Positions 1 through 7,955 of a DNA stretch of 42,165 nt are shown in pieces. Numbering within the stretch: the stretch's first letter is position 1; each line of letters opens with the position of its first letter. Origin of the DNA: Planctomycetota bacterium (GTDB lineage Bacteria > Planctomycetota > Planctomycetia > JALXBF01); NCBI GenBank assembly GCA_026991575.1, contig JALXBF010000151.1:1-42165 (forward strand), read 5' to 3'. The notes beneath the pieces are model-generated. The model had not been told where the DNA came from. It was given only the letters and a program-made list of their open reading frames with translations, and made no database searches. The position numbers were made by a program, and so were the translations under genes.

Positions 1-2
1 GG

Positions 3-341
3 CTGCCTGGGCTAGAGGGGTACGAGTGTCTGTGCGTGGTGGCGTTGTTGCCTGGTCGTGATCCGCTGTATGTGCTGGTTTCTCCGGCGGCGCGTGGTAG
101 GGGTCGTACACCGCAGTGGTGGGTGAACCGCTACAGGAAGCGTTGGGTGGCGGAGCAGTTGAATCGCGGTCTGAAGCAGCTGTTCGATTTGGAGAAGTTT
201 CTGGTCCGCACGTGGGTGGCGATTGAGCGGCTGATCTGGCTGTGTGCGATGGTGTTGTTCTGGATCAGTTGGTTCGCGGCCGAGCACAAGGCGGTCGTGA
301 TGTCGGAGCTGCGAAAGAAGGGGTACCTGAGCGAGGCCTGA
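3..341 (+). CDS. IS4-type transposase, C-terminal fragment cut by window edge
   Basis: The frame is open from the first bases of the window to the stop at 339-341, so this is the C-terminal end of a longer protein whose start lies outside. It contains YRKRWVAEQLNRGLK, which fits the Y-x2-R-x3-E-x6-K (YREK) signature around the third catalytic residue (Glu) of IS4-family DDE transposases. A hydrophobic helix rich in Trp, Leu and Ile follows, as is usual after that motif. The enzyme would cut and join the ends of its own insertion sequence. The DDE aspartates are outside the window, so activity cannot be judged. I could not define the terminal inverted repeat because the other end is missing. 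Confidence 0.75.
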   Translation: MPGLEGYECLCVVALLPGRDPLYVLVSPAARGRGRTPQWWVNRYRKRWVAEQLNRGLKQLFDLEKFLVRTWVAIERLIWLCAMVLFWISWFAAEHKAVVMSELRKKGYLSEA

Positions 342-704
342 GTGCCTGTTCTACGCGTTCTGCCAGTCGATTCTGCGTGAGGATCGACCGTCGGCGGGGT
401 ACATGCCAGGGGGGCCCTGAGGGGGCGCCCGCGGAAACTCACCTCTGTCTGCTCACGGACCAGGTGCACACTGGCCGTAGGACGTGGTCGCGACGCACCG
501 TGTGCACGCCAGGGGGCTATCGCGCGCCGGTGTCGCCCACGGTCCGAGAGTGTCCCCTTCGGCACCGGAGCCTACGGAGCGCACCCCGCCTACACGCTGG
601 CATCCCGATGAGCGCTGTCTCGCGCGTACTCGCTCCCCGCGTCGCCGGGTCCAAGCTCGCTCCTGCCGCCTCCGTCAGCGACAAGCTCCAGCAGGGAAAA
701 ACGC
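342..704. other. Gene-free stretch after the transposase
   Basis: No reading frame here looks like protein: the open frames on both strands are rich in Arg, Pro, Ser and Thr without recognisable motifs. There is a short inverted repeat (GTCGAT at 366-371 with ATCGAC at 383-388). The right end of the insertion sequence probably lies in this stretch but cannot be fixed from one side. Confidence 0.5.
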
Positions 705-735
705 TTGACAGTCTCTCTCTCTCTTTCTCTAGACT
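705..735 (+). promoter_or_regulatory. Sigma70-type promoter of the MauE-Trx/DUF1573 cluster
   Basis: A perfect -35 TTGACA (705-710) is followed after 19 bp by TAGACT (730-735) as the -10; TCTAGA at 728-733 (17-bp spacing) is a weaker alternative. The ATG at 792 lies about 50 bp beyond the expected start of transcription. The spacer consists mostly of a TC repeat. The TANACT form of the -10 recurs in two other likely promoters in this window. Confidence 0.55.
712..724 (+). repeat. (TC)6 dinucleotide tract in promoter spacer
   Basis: Six TC units plus one T lie between the -35 and -10 boxes of the promoter at 705-735. Gain or loss of one unit would change the box spacing by 2 bp. Whether the tract varies in length in the population cannot be seen from one sequence. 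Confidence 0.8.
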
Positions 736-791
736 ATGCGCAAACGCTGGCTCTGTCGTTCAGAAGCGCAAGCGGGCGCGGAGGACCCCAC

Positions 792-1772
792 ATGTGGCGT
801 GAGGGGCGTTTGAGCCGGCAGGCTAGCCGTAATTGGGTACGAGCGCGGCTGCCCGGTGTGCTAGTCGGAGTCGTCCTCGCAACGGCCGCAGCCGGCAAGC
901 TCGGAGCCCTTGTCCGCGAGCCCGTGGCTGCCTGGGCATTCGTCTTGGGACCGGTGGGCTACATCGCTTTATGCGCGTGGGAGGGCTTCCTGGGAACCCA
1001 GCTAGTGCTTCATCCCACTCGCTATGCCGTCGCAGCGGCTGTCGCCACTTTCGGTCTCTTTGTTGGATACCACATATGGGTTCGCGCCGGCGGTGGCGCA
1101 GCGTGCGGCTGTTTTGGCATATTGGAGGTCAGCGACGACTGGGCTCTCGCGGTCGCCGTGCTCAGCCTAGGTGCTTCGTGCGCGGCCTGGATTGGCCTCA
1201 GCCCGCATGCTAGCTACCGTCAACAACGCCTCTATTGGCCGTTGGCCATCGGCGCTGGCATTGGTTGCGCGCTGCTACTTGCGGCTAGCGTTGTCGTAGC
1301 TCAGCAGGGTGCGACAGACGGCATCCGCGTTGGCAAGAGAATCATCTGGGTCGAACCCCAGCAGTGGCTCGGTCGCCCCTTTCCGCTAAGGAGGTTCGTG
1401 ACGAGCTGGCGTCTAGAGGAGAAGGACTACGTCGCCGCGGTGATCCGCGAGGGGTGTTCGCGCTGCGACCAATTCTTGGAGCACCTAAACTCCCTACGCT
1501 GGTCCGGTAGTCCCCGGTTGGTTGTGCTGGTGGCCGACGCCAGAGATAGCTCGCCGGGCCGCATCGACTTACCAGGACCGGTATACGTCTGGAACTTGGA
1601 TTCCCGTTGGCAGTGGAGCATACCAACGCCTTCGGTGGTTCTGATTCGCGATGGCCTCGTGGTGAAGGTAGGTGATGAAAACCTGCTTCTGCAGCTTGCG
1701 CGCTGGTTTGGCATTCGTAACAGGGCAGCGGAGCCACGGGGCAGCGCTGCCGCGGTCGTCGAGGCACGGTGA
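792..1772 (+). CDS. MauE/DoxX-type membrane protein fused to a thioredoxin-like CxxC domain
   Basis: A 326-residue predicted disulfide-handling membrane protein. Residues 20-170 hold about four to five hydrophobic segments; the first has the MauE/DoxX-like pattern TAAAGKLGAL and a later loop carries CGCFG (Cys105, Cys107), typical of MauE, which works with MauD in making methylamine dehydrogenase. Residues 185-305 look thioredoxin-like: a redoxin-like entry (WLGRPFPL), an active-site type GCSRC (Cys222, Cys225) and, about 55 residues later, IPTPSVVLIRDG, which matches the cis-proline strand. MauE and MauD functions thus appear joined in one chain. Start chosen at ATG 792, with GGAGG at 780-784; the open frame extends upstream to 705 but that part overlaps the promoter. 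It heads a four-gene cluster that includes a 12-cysteine secreted protein, a plausible substrate. Direction (oxidation or reduction) is unknown. Confidence 0.75.
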   Translation: MWREGRLSRQASRNWVRARLPGVLVGVVLATAAAGKLGALVREPVAAWAFVLGPVGYIALCAWEGFLGTQLVLHPTRYAVAAAVATFGLFVGYHIWVRAGGGAACGCFGILEVSDDWALAVAVLSLGASCAAWIGLSPHASYRQQRLYWPLAIGAGIGCALLLAASVVVAQQGATDGIRVGKRIIWVEPQQWLGRPFPLRRFVTSWRLEEKDYVAAVIREGCSRCDQFLEHLNSLRWSGSPRLVVLVADARDSSPGRIDLPGPVYVWNLDSRWQWSIPTPSVVLIRDGLVVKVGDENLLLQLARWFGIRNRAAEPRGSAAAVVEAR

Positions 1773-1811
1773 CGTGGCGCGCAACACGCCACCAGTTCCT
1801 GGAGGCAGCAG

Positions 1812-2822
1812 ATGCGCGCGTGGCTGGTGATTGCTAACGCGGCCGCCTTTGTTACACTCACCATCGGCTGCGCTCCGCGACGGGACGCGGTGGTCGTTGC
1901 AGAAACCGGACCGGTTTTCGTTAACATAGATTCCCCGAAACCGATCCGCCACACGTTCCGAGTTAAGAATGACAGCGATCACGCCGTAGCAGTGGTTAGG
2001 CTACGGACCTCTTGCAATTGCGCCCAGGCGCGCTTGACGACACACCGCCTGCCACCTGACAGCGCGACCGATCTAACCTTGTCGTACATACCCGATGGAG
2101 CATGGGGTGTGGACTCCGTCCACGCGGACGTGTTCTTCAGCGACGGAACCGTTACGCGCTATGTCTTGCGCGTGGCCTGGTTCCCCCGCCTGTACTTGTC
2201 GCCGCGACCGGTTCAGCTTTCGGTACCGCTTGGCCAACCAAAGTGGACATCGATCCGCTGCCAGCTGTTTGCACCGTCACGGCAGGCTCTTCCCGTGTAT
2301 GAGTCGCTTAACTGCACTGATGGTTTGACCTGCGAGCTAACCTCCCAGGAGGAGCAGCAGATTGGACCGCGCGTGTGGGAGAGGGCTTACGTATTTCGTG
2401 TGACCGCCGAGCCCACGGCTTCGCCAGGCCGCTATCGCGGCAGGGTACTGATGACGTTTCGTACTAACGATGGGCAAGTCCTCAATGCCTCGGCAGATGT
2501 CCACTGGACAGTGCTCCCGGTCCTGCGCTGCCGTCCACCCGTGGCAAGCCTCGGCCTAGAGGGTACCGCCACGGTCCAAGTGGTTGCGGAGGACGGCGCC
2601 GCGTTCGAAATCGTTGATGTGGCTCTTGATCCCCCCGAAGCTGCTCGGTGGCTGGCAGCAGACATCAACCCAGATGGCCGGTCCATTCGGCTGACCGCCA
2701 CTACCGCCTCCGAGCCTCAAGACACGCCCATGACCCGGCGGTGCACGGTGCGTATTCGGACAACGCATCGCAAACAGGCTGAGGTAACCTTGACGGTGCT
2801 GTCTTACGTGGTGCCCCGCTAA
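1812..2822 (+). CDS. DUF1573-type exported lipoprotein
   Basis: A 336-residue envelope protein. The N-terminus is a hydrophobic signal ending in LTIGC, with Cys20 a likely lipidated residue, though the lipobox is not perfect. Residues 35-115 show the DUF1573 pattern: the strand HTFRVKNDSD, then VVRLRTSCNCA (the usual sCGCt motif with Asn in place of Gly), then a proline-rich turn and a strand ending in LSYIPDG. Further beta-rich segments follow to about residue 330, probably Ig-like folds (ASH-type). DUF1573 proteins are common in Planctomycetes and Bacteroidetes and have no proven biochemical role. GGAGG at 1801-1805 precedes the ATG by 6 bp. It sits 39 bp after the MauE-thioredoxin gene and 14 bp before the Cys-rich gene, so co-transcription is likely. 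Confidence 0.75.
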   Translation: MRAWLVIANAAAFVTLTIGCAPRRDAVVVAETGPVFVNIDSPKPIRHTFRVKNDSDHAVAVVRLRTSCNCAQARLTTHRLPPDSATDLTLSYIPDGAWGVDSVHADVFFSDGTVTRYVLRVAWFPRLYLSPRPVQLSVPLGQPKWTSIRCQLFAPSRQALPVYESLNCTDGLTCELTSQEEQQIGPRVWERAYVFRVTAEPTASPGRYRGRVLMTFRTNDGQVLNASADVHWTVLPVLRCRPPVASLGLEGTATVQVVAEDGAAFEIVDVALDPPEAARWLAADINPDGRSIRLTATTASEPQDTPMTRRCTVRIRTTHRKQAEVTLTVLSYVVPR

Positions 2823-2836
2823 CCTGGAGGTATGCC

Positions 2837-3295
2837 ATGCGCACGAGTACTTCCGTGACCACATTCGCCACGGTAGCGGTCTTGATCGCAGGTCTAGCTC
2901 CTGGCCTAGTTTTGGGGGTGGGTGACGACCAATTGTGCTACCCGGGACCACCCGTTGTAGGGGACTGCGTCACGGAGGAAGGCGACGACGAGTTTTGCCA
3001 TCTACATTTCCTCTTGGTCAGCGACACCGAGTGCGACCGGTCGCGACCCGTTCGTATGTGCACGTACAAATGGACGTGCCGGTGGGACTCAAAACGGAAG
3101 CTCTGGAGGAAAACCGAAGCCACCCTCAAAGTCTACGCTCAATGCAAGGATCCCCAAGACGTTGACGAGCCTCAAGGTTGCTGGCATTGCCCCGCGTCCC
3201 TGATTTGTAGAGTGGATCGTTTTTACCAGGATCCGTACTGCACGCGTCAGACTTCGCTGTACCGATGGTTCCGAATGCGCGAGGCCTGCTACTGA
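2837..3295 (+). CDS. Small secreted protein with 12 cysteines, unknown family
   Basis: I do not recognise the family. The 152-residue product has a signal peptide (residues 1 to about 27, hydrophobic core TVAVLIAGLAPGLVLG). The mature part holds 12 cysteines at 34, 44, 54, 66, 75, 81, 103, 115, 118, 124, 135 and 151, and none lies in the signal, so all could pair as six disulfides. It is also rich in Trp, Tyr and charged residues, including GCWHC at 114-118. GGAGG (2826-2830) lies 6 bp before the ATG. It is encoded two genes after a MauE-thioredoxin fusion. Methylamine dehydrogenase small subunit is likewise a small six-disulfide protein matured by MauD/MauE; I see no sequence similarity to it, so this is only an analogy. 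Confidence 0.7.
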   Translation: MRTSTSVTTFATVAVLIAGLAPGLVLGVGDDQLCYPGPPVVGDCVTEEGDDEFCHLHFLLVSDTECDRSRPVRMCTYKWTCRWDSKRKLWRKTEATLKVYAQCKDPQDVDEPQGCWHCPASLICRVDRFYQDPYCTRQTSLYRWFRMREACY

Positions 3296-3403
3296 CGCAG
3301 GGCTCGGGCCGCCCTGCATACCGCATCCTTGCCTACTCGCCGAACGCAGCGGGCGAATGGGTCAGCGGTGAAAGGCGCAGCACATCCCTTCTGGAGGTTG
3401 GAA

Positions 3404-4807
3404 ATGCTCGGGCGAATTGCAGTCGCCGCATGTATCGCCGCACTGGGCGCTTCTGGCGGGGCCGGACTGGACCAGTCTGGGCCAGAAGCGCCACAGACAG
3501 GAGCGTTGGGCAGGGAGGAAGTGCGTGCTCTGATGGAAGCTGTGCGTGCGAATGCTGAGTCGGTCACGTCGTACTACATCCGCTATGAGAACCGTGCTTA
3601 CGCCGTGGAAGGAGAGCACGATCTCGGGCAAGCACCAGCTGAAGAGAATCTCGAATACGTAGAAACGTTCGAATGGTGGCGGTCAGACCGTCTGTGGTGC
3701 TTGCGGCACGTTCATCGCACGGTTCGTACAAGACCGTTCCGGATCGTGGATAAGGAACGTGTGAGGGATGAGGGAGAGGATCGGGAATCAGAGTTACTGG
3801 TTGAAACGGGCACAGGGGGCCCGCCGCACACAACGATCAGTGAGTGTATCGGGTACATTGGTGGAGAACTGTTCTGGTGGAGCCGACAAGGCGGTCGTGG
3901 AAACCGGATTCTACAGGGGGATATGTGGTTCACGTCAAAGAGCGACGCATGGAAATTCATCCCGTCGGGCGGAGATACTCCGGTCGTGCTCTTGCCAGGA
4001 GGAAGCCAGCCGAGCGGTCCGTACGCAGCGGTGGAGCACGCCCTCCAGGAAGGAACCGCGTTGTGGCGCCGGGGTGTCGAGCTGCTAGGCCACGAATGCG
4101 TTGTCGTTGAGGGTCCATGGCGGGAAGTTGCAGGGCAAGTGGAAGCTGGAATCGGTAACGATCAGCGCCAAACGGACAACGATGGCGCAAGCCCGCCCGA
4201 TGTCGAGATGCGCGGGTCGTGCCGCGTCTATCTCGACGTATGTTGCCCCGGACTCATTCGCGGCGCCGACGTCGTGCTGTCGGTCACCGACGAAACTGGA
4301 AACTCCGTACTCTTCGAGTCCTTTGTGCGGACAGCAGAGGCACGCAAGGTCGACGGACGGGCGTGGGTTGCTTGGGAGCTCCGGACCTGGCAAAGATTGC
4401 AAAGCACGGACGAGTCGCAGGACGCTGGTCGCGCTACTGTGATCATCGGCCGCGTGAAGAGTTGCGAGTTCAGAGAGCTACGAGACGACGAGCCGGGTAT
4501 CGAGCTTCCTGCACGCACACGTGTTTATTCGTACGACCGAGAGGATGCCGTGTACGAGCAGCTACGGCCCATCCGCCTGACCACTACAAACTTCGCCTCC
4601 TGGCACAAGCGTGTGCTGAACAGGCTCGGACCGCCCGAGCTCGTGCTGGGTGGTGTCCCTCCGGGAGCAGCATACCGCGACAAGACCGGGGCGCTCGACG
4701 TGCCGGGCTTCGTGCTCGTGGCCCTGCTTCTGGCAGCTCCAGCTGCACTGTTGCTCCTGGTGCACTGGTGGCGCCGCCGTAGCGACACGGCACCTGGAGA
4801 GAATTGA
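3404..4807 (+). CDS. Exported protein with C-terminal membrane anchor (LolA-like fold possible)
   Basis: A 467-residue protein with an N-terminal signal (MLGRIAVAACIAALGASGG) and one C-terminal membrane segment (about residues 434-456) followed by a basic tail WWRRR. The body would sit outside the cytoplasm. Residues 36-60 (EEVRALMEAVRANAESV, then a Tyr-rich strand) followed by repeated strands, the pattern VELLGHECVVVEG and then CRVYLDVC resemble LolA/outer-membrane-lipoprotein-carrier-like beta sheets, but this is a weak resemblance and no function is assigned. The start at 3404 is preferred over upstream in-frame codons because of GGAGG at 3392-3396 and the signal peptide. It is the last gene of the four-gene cluster, after a 108-bp gap. 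Confidence 0.6.
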   Translation: MLGRIAVAACIAALGASGGAGLDQSGPEAPQTGALGREEVRALMEAVRANAESVTSYYIRYENRAYAVEGEHDLGQAPAEENLEYVETFEWWRSDRLWCLRHVHRTVRTRPFRIVDKERVRDEGEDRESELLVETGTGGPPHTTISECIGYIGGELFWWSRQGGRGNRILQGDMWFTSKSDAWKFIPSGGDTPVVLLPGGSQPSGPYAAVEHALQEGTALWRRGVELLGHECVVVEGPWREVAGQVEAGIGNDQRQTDNDGASPPDVEMRGSCRVYLDVCCPGLIRGADVVLSVTDETGNSVLFESFVRTAEARKVDGRAWVAWELRTWQRLQSTDESQDAGRATVIIGRVKSCEFRELRDDEPGIELPARTRVYSYDREDAVYEQLRPIRLTTTNFASWHKRVLNRLGPPELVLGGVPPGAAYRDKTGALDVPGFVLVALLLAAPAALLLLVHWWRRRSDTAPGEN

Positions 4808-5736
4808 ACACCGGCACTGCACCCGGGCGCTGGCGGATAGGTCCGTGTCGCGAGACAGATGGTTCGCCTCCAACCGCGGAACAAAACAGGCCAAATAGTG
4901 CGCCGAAGGTCCTCTGTGGCCGGTCACAGTGCAGGCGTACGTCTGCAATCGGCATGGTCATCAATACGCGCATTGGCCAGGAGGAGCGGGGCTCAGCCGA
5001 AGGGGGAGCCTGTGGCAAAGCCGGGACGGCCGCTGACCTGGGTTCATGATGTTGTTACACCAGTTCGTACTCTATCGGGCAGACCGATGCTCATCGGCGG
5101 GCTCGACATAGCAGAGGCTTCGGCAATTGACCGCGACCTGTCCGAGGAACTCCCGCGGGCCCACCCGCTGCACAGGCGAGGGCTGCAGCGTGCGCCTCGC
5201 TCCCCGGATGTCCGGTCCCGCAGCAGGTGCGGCCAGTATGTCTACCGGCTACAACCAAGGAGCTGCGTCACCGGCTCATCGACAGTCGGCACGGGACTAA
5301 CACTGGCAATACAGCGATATTCGGAGGCACCGCCGGTTGCATCACACGGTGCGCGTCGTATGATTGCGACGCACTGTCCGGCTAGAGCACACCGGCCCGT
5401 CGCAGCCCCTACCGGGCTTTGGCGCGGGGGCCTTGCCAGCTCATGGTCGGCGCATGCAACCACGGGCTGCGAGTCACAATCCGCGGCACCGTCGCTTCGG
5501 CAAGCGGAGCACGGAACGCATGAGTGGTTCCAGCCGTCCCGGAGCGCAACGCTTGGCCTGCTCGCAACGACAGCATGCATCTGGAAGCACCTGGATACGG
5601 CGGAGCCAGTCGAGGATGCCGGCATCGTTCAGATCCCCGGTGTGAGCAGCGCGATACGGATAGGGTGCAGACTTTCGGATTGCCTCAGCCGCAACTGGCT
5701 GACACCGAGCTGTCCATAACGCGGTGAGCACTTGCC
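4808..5736. other. About 930 bp without a convincing gene
   Basis: Open frames exist on both strands (for example 4859-5719 on the plus strand), but their translations are Arg/Ser/Pro-rich, lack hydrophobic cores or family motifs, and have no good ribosome binding site. I saw no tRNA-like cloverleaf and no strong terminator. It may hold a decayed gene or regulatory RNA; nothing in the sequence decides this. Confidence 0.45.
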
Positions 5737-7563
5737 ATGGATCGTACAACCTGGCGCTGGGTGTTCGTCACGGCCGTTACGCTGGTGACCGCTGCCTGTG
5801 CCGGCGCGCAGCTTATCAGGCAAGATTCGTACTTCTCAATGGAGCTGCGACTGTTCCTGGCAGGATTGCACCGATGGTGTGGTGACGCAGAGGATCCCGT
5901 GATCCTTCCCCAAGGGATACGGCTGGCTCCAATGGCCGTCGCTGCTCCCGCGGTATTCGGCGCGCTTCCTGCATGGACGCTGGATCGACGGAACTTATCG
6001 GGGCAAGCCGCCGGCCCGCCCCCGTGGCTGACAATGGACACACTGGTCGACACCGCTGGCCCAGGCCCGGTGCTAGCTGCGCTGCGTCTGGGAAGAATCG
6101 TCGTCTTAAGTCTCTGGATTGCAAGCATCTGGCTACTCTGGTTGGTCCTGCGGCGATACGGGCACGCCGCAGCCACCACCGCTATCGTCTTCTATGCTTT
6201 CAGCCCTAGTTTCTTGTCGTTTGGCCACTTGTTATCTAGCGACACACTGGCCTGTGTCGCTGCCATTGCGGCGTGCGCTGCAATGAGCTGGTACGTTGTT
6301 CGTCCGGGACCAGCGCGGGCCGGAGTCGCTGGCGCAGCTATCGCCGCCGGAATCAGTACAAAACTCTCGCTGATTGTCCTGGTCCCGTCATGGGTATTCG
6401 CCACCTATGCAGCGGGAGCGACGCTGTATCAGGGATCAGCAGCTAGGGTGCTGGGTAGACTGCTGTGGCATACCGTGGTCGCGCTCGTAGTTGCCTGGGC
6501 GGTGCTAGGGGCCATTCACGGCTTCTCGTACGGGTATCCGCCCCCGTACGAACGCCCGATGAGCGCTACCGTTGCCCGATACTTGTCGGGCCAATCAGCC
6601 TTGGGCATGTGGGGACCGACGATTGCACGGATCATCCCGGCAGAACTTCTCCGCGCGGTAGACGCACAGTGCCGCTCTCACGAGACGTACATCGCTCCCG
6701 TGCGCGTGCTCGGGCAGTGGTTCACAACAGGCACGCCGCTGTATTACATCGGAACAGCAGTTGCCAAAGAACCGGTCGGCTTTGTGGTGGTCCTTGCGGC
6801 AGCATTGCTCGTTGCGGTGTGCATCGTCTGTTGGCCGTTCTCCCAGGAGGCTCGATATGTGGTCCCATTTGCAGCCTTCAGCCTGCTCTTGCTTGTGGTA
6901 GCGTCAACGATGCCAGGTTACCAGGACTACCGCTACGTCCTCCCCGCGCTTGCAGTGTTGCCGGCCTGTACAGCGTACTGCCTGAGCACTGCGCCGCGAC
7001 CCGTGTGCACAGTACTGTACCTCGCCACCTGGCTCGGCGCCATAGAGGGGCTGGGTGCCTGGCCGCATTACACGGCGTTCGTAAACGTGGTGGGCCACTA
7101 TGCTGCCGGGGATGGGCACCGATTGGTGGATCCCAAAACCGTGTACCGGACACAGGACCTATTCCGTCTGCGTGAATGGCTGAGCAGACATCCGCAGGTG
7201 GAGATTGTCGCCTTAGACATCGATACAGGAGAAGCACCGCTGGCCCTTTATGGCCTGCCCAAGCCACCTGCTGCAGCGCGACTGGCCCATTCGCAAGGGA
7301 CCGTCAGCTCCAACAGCACCCATCGGTTCGTGCAACCCGGCTGGTACGTCATGCACAAGAGCCTTGTGGCTGACGATCCGCTCGCAGTTGTGACCACGGA
7401 CGGTGGGTGGCCTGGCTCGAGATCCGTGTATGACTACCTCCGGGGAAAGCGCCCTGACATCACTGTGGGTACCACCATCTACGCCTATCAGCTGACACGT
7501 GACGATTGTCGACGTATCACCCAGACGGTTCCCGCCGCTCTGAGCTATCCACGCCAGCAGTGA
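5737..7563 (+). CDS. GT39/PMT-type membrane glycosyltransferase
   Basis: A 608-residue polytopic membrane protein with about ten hydrophobic segments. It has the layout of the dolichyl/polyprenyl-phosphate-mannose protein mannosyltransferase-like family (GT39, PMT_2). A first membrane segment is followed by a large extracytoplasmic loop with acidic residues (RQDSYFSMEL). Near residue 155 comes the segment FSPSFLSFGHLLSSDT, which matches the sP..l.h..l..sD pattern of this family. The C-terminal 120 residues are soluble (PQVEIVALDIDTGEAP onward). It would transfer a sugar from a lipid carrier to a protein or glycan at the outer face of the membrane; donor and acceptor are unknown. Only a weak GGTGAG ribosome binding site precedes the ATG. 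The preceding 930 bp is empty, so it is probably its own transcription unit. Confidence 0.7.
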   Translation: MDRTTWRWVFVTAVTLVTAACAGAQLIRQDSYFSMELRLFLAGLHRWCGDAEDPVILPQGIRLAPMAVAAPAVFGALPAWTLDRRNLSGQAAGPPPWLTMDTLVDTAGPGPVLAALRLGRIVVLSLWIASIWLLWLVLRRYGHAAATTAIVFYAFSPSFLSFGHLLSSDTLACVAAIAACAAMSWYVVRPGPARAGVAGAAIAAGISTKLSLIVLVPSWVFATYAAGATLYQGSAARVLGRLLWHTVVALVVAWAVLGAIHGFSYGYPPPYERPMSATVARYLSGQSALGMWGPTIARIIPAELLRAVDAQCRSHETYIAPVRVLGQWFTTGTPLYYIGTAVAKEPVGFVVVLAAALLVAVCIVCWPFSQEARYVVPFAAFSLLLLVVASTMPGYQDYRYVLPALAVLPACTAYCLSTAPRPVCTVLYLATWLGAIEGLGAWPHYTAFVNVVGHYAAGDGHRLVDPKTVYRTQDLFRLREWLSRHPQVEIVALDIDTGEAPLALYGLPKPPAAARLAHSQGTVSSNSTHRFVQPGWYVMHKSLVADDPLAVVTTDGGWPGSRSVYDYLRGKRPDITVGTTIYAYQLTRDDCRRITQTVPAALSYPRQQ

Positions 7564-7570
7564 AGAAGCT

Positions 7571-7634
7571 CAGGTTCGTACCTGGATGGTCGGGTTTCCT
7601 GAGGAGGACATCCCCGGGTTGCGACCAGGAACCC
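7571..7634 (+). terminator. Possible terminator hairpins after the glycosyltransferase gene
   Basis: Two inverted repeats lie directly after the stop codon: a 5-bp stem with a TCGT loop at 7571-7584 and a 9-bp stem with one bulge and a 24-nt loop at 7592-7634. Neither is followed by a T-run, so intrinsic termination is uncertain. Confidence 0.3.
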
Positions 7635-7881
7635 TGGGCTTGCAAGTTGATGGCAGACTAGCCGTGACACCTGGTCGAAACAGGCTCATCAGCACGCACA
7701 TCGCCCGCTCGCCTACAGTTCCTTTTTCCCATTAGGCACACAGTCTTCTCGGCAAGAGCGGGCTTGCACGGGCGATCGTGTCCATCGGCCAATGGCATCT
7801 TCGCGACGGTCCTGCACGCACCGATCGTCCCAGTGGGGCGTGCGGCCGCGTGATCTGTGTTGCAAAAAGGGCGACGGCACG

Positions 7882-7912
7882 TTGTCCGAGCGCATCGGCG
7901 GTCTGCTACACT
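7882..7912 (+). promoter_or_regulatory. Probable promoter of the Gfo/Idh gene
   Basis: TTGTCC (7882-7887) is followed after 19 bp by TACACT (7907-7912), with an extended -10 TG at 7904-7905. The ATG at 7956 is 43 bp downstream of the -10 box. Confidence 0.45.
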
Positions 7913-7955
7913 AGTGGGGCGCGCGGTGTCCGTGCCGGTCTGGAGGTCGAGAACG

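Larger units (their letters stand above)
7564..7955. other. Intergenic region with hairpins and a promoter
   Basis: No protein-like frame. Just after the glycosyltransferase stop there is CAGGT-tcgt-ACCTG (7571-7584), and then GGGTTTCCTG (7592-7601) pairing with CAGGAACCC (7626-7634) apart from one bulged T. A likely promoter for the next gene sits at 7882-7912. Confidence 0.5.

Noticed and set aside
2837-3295. The 12-Cys protein as a methylamine dehydrogenase small subunit
   Set aside because: Cysteine count is similar but spacing, Trp context and flanking motifs do not match MauA, and no large-subunit gene is present.
4859-5719. A 286-codon plus-strand open frame
   Set aside because: The translation is Arg/Ser/Pro-rich with no hydrophobic core, no family motif and no ribosome binding site; high GC content leaves many long accidental frames here.
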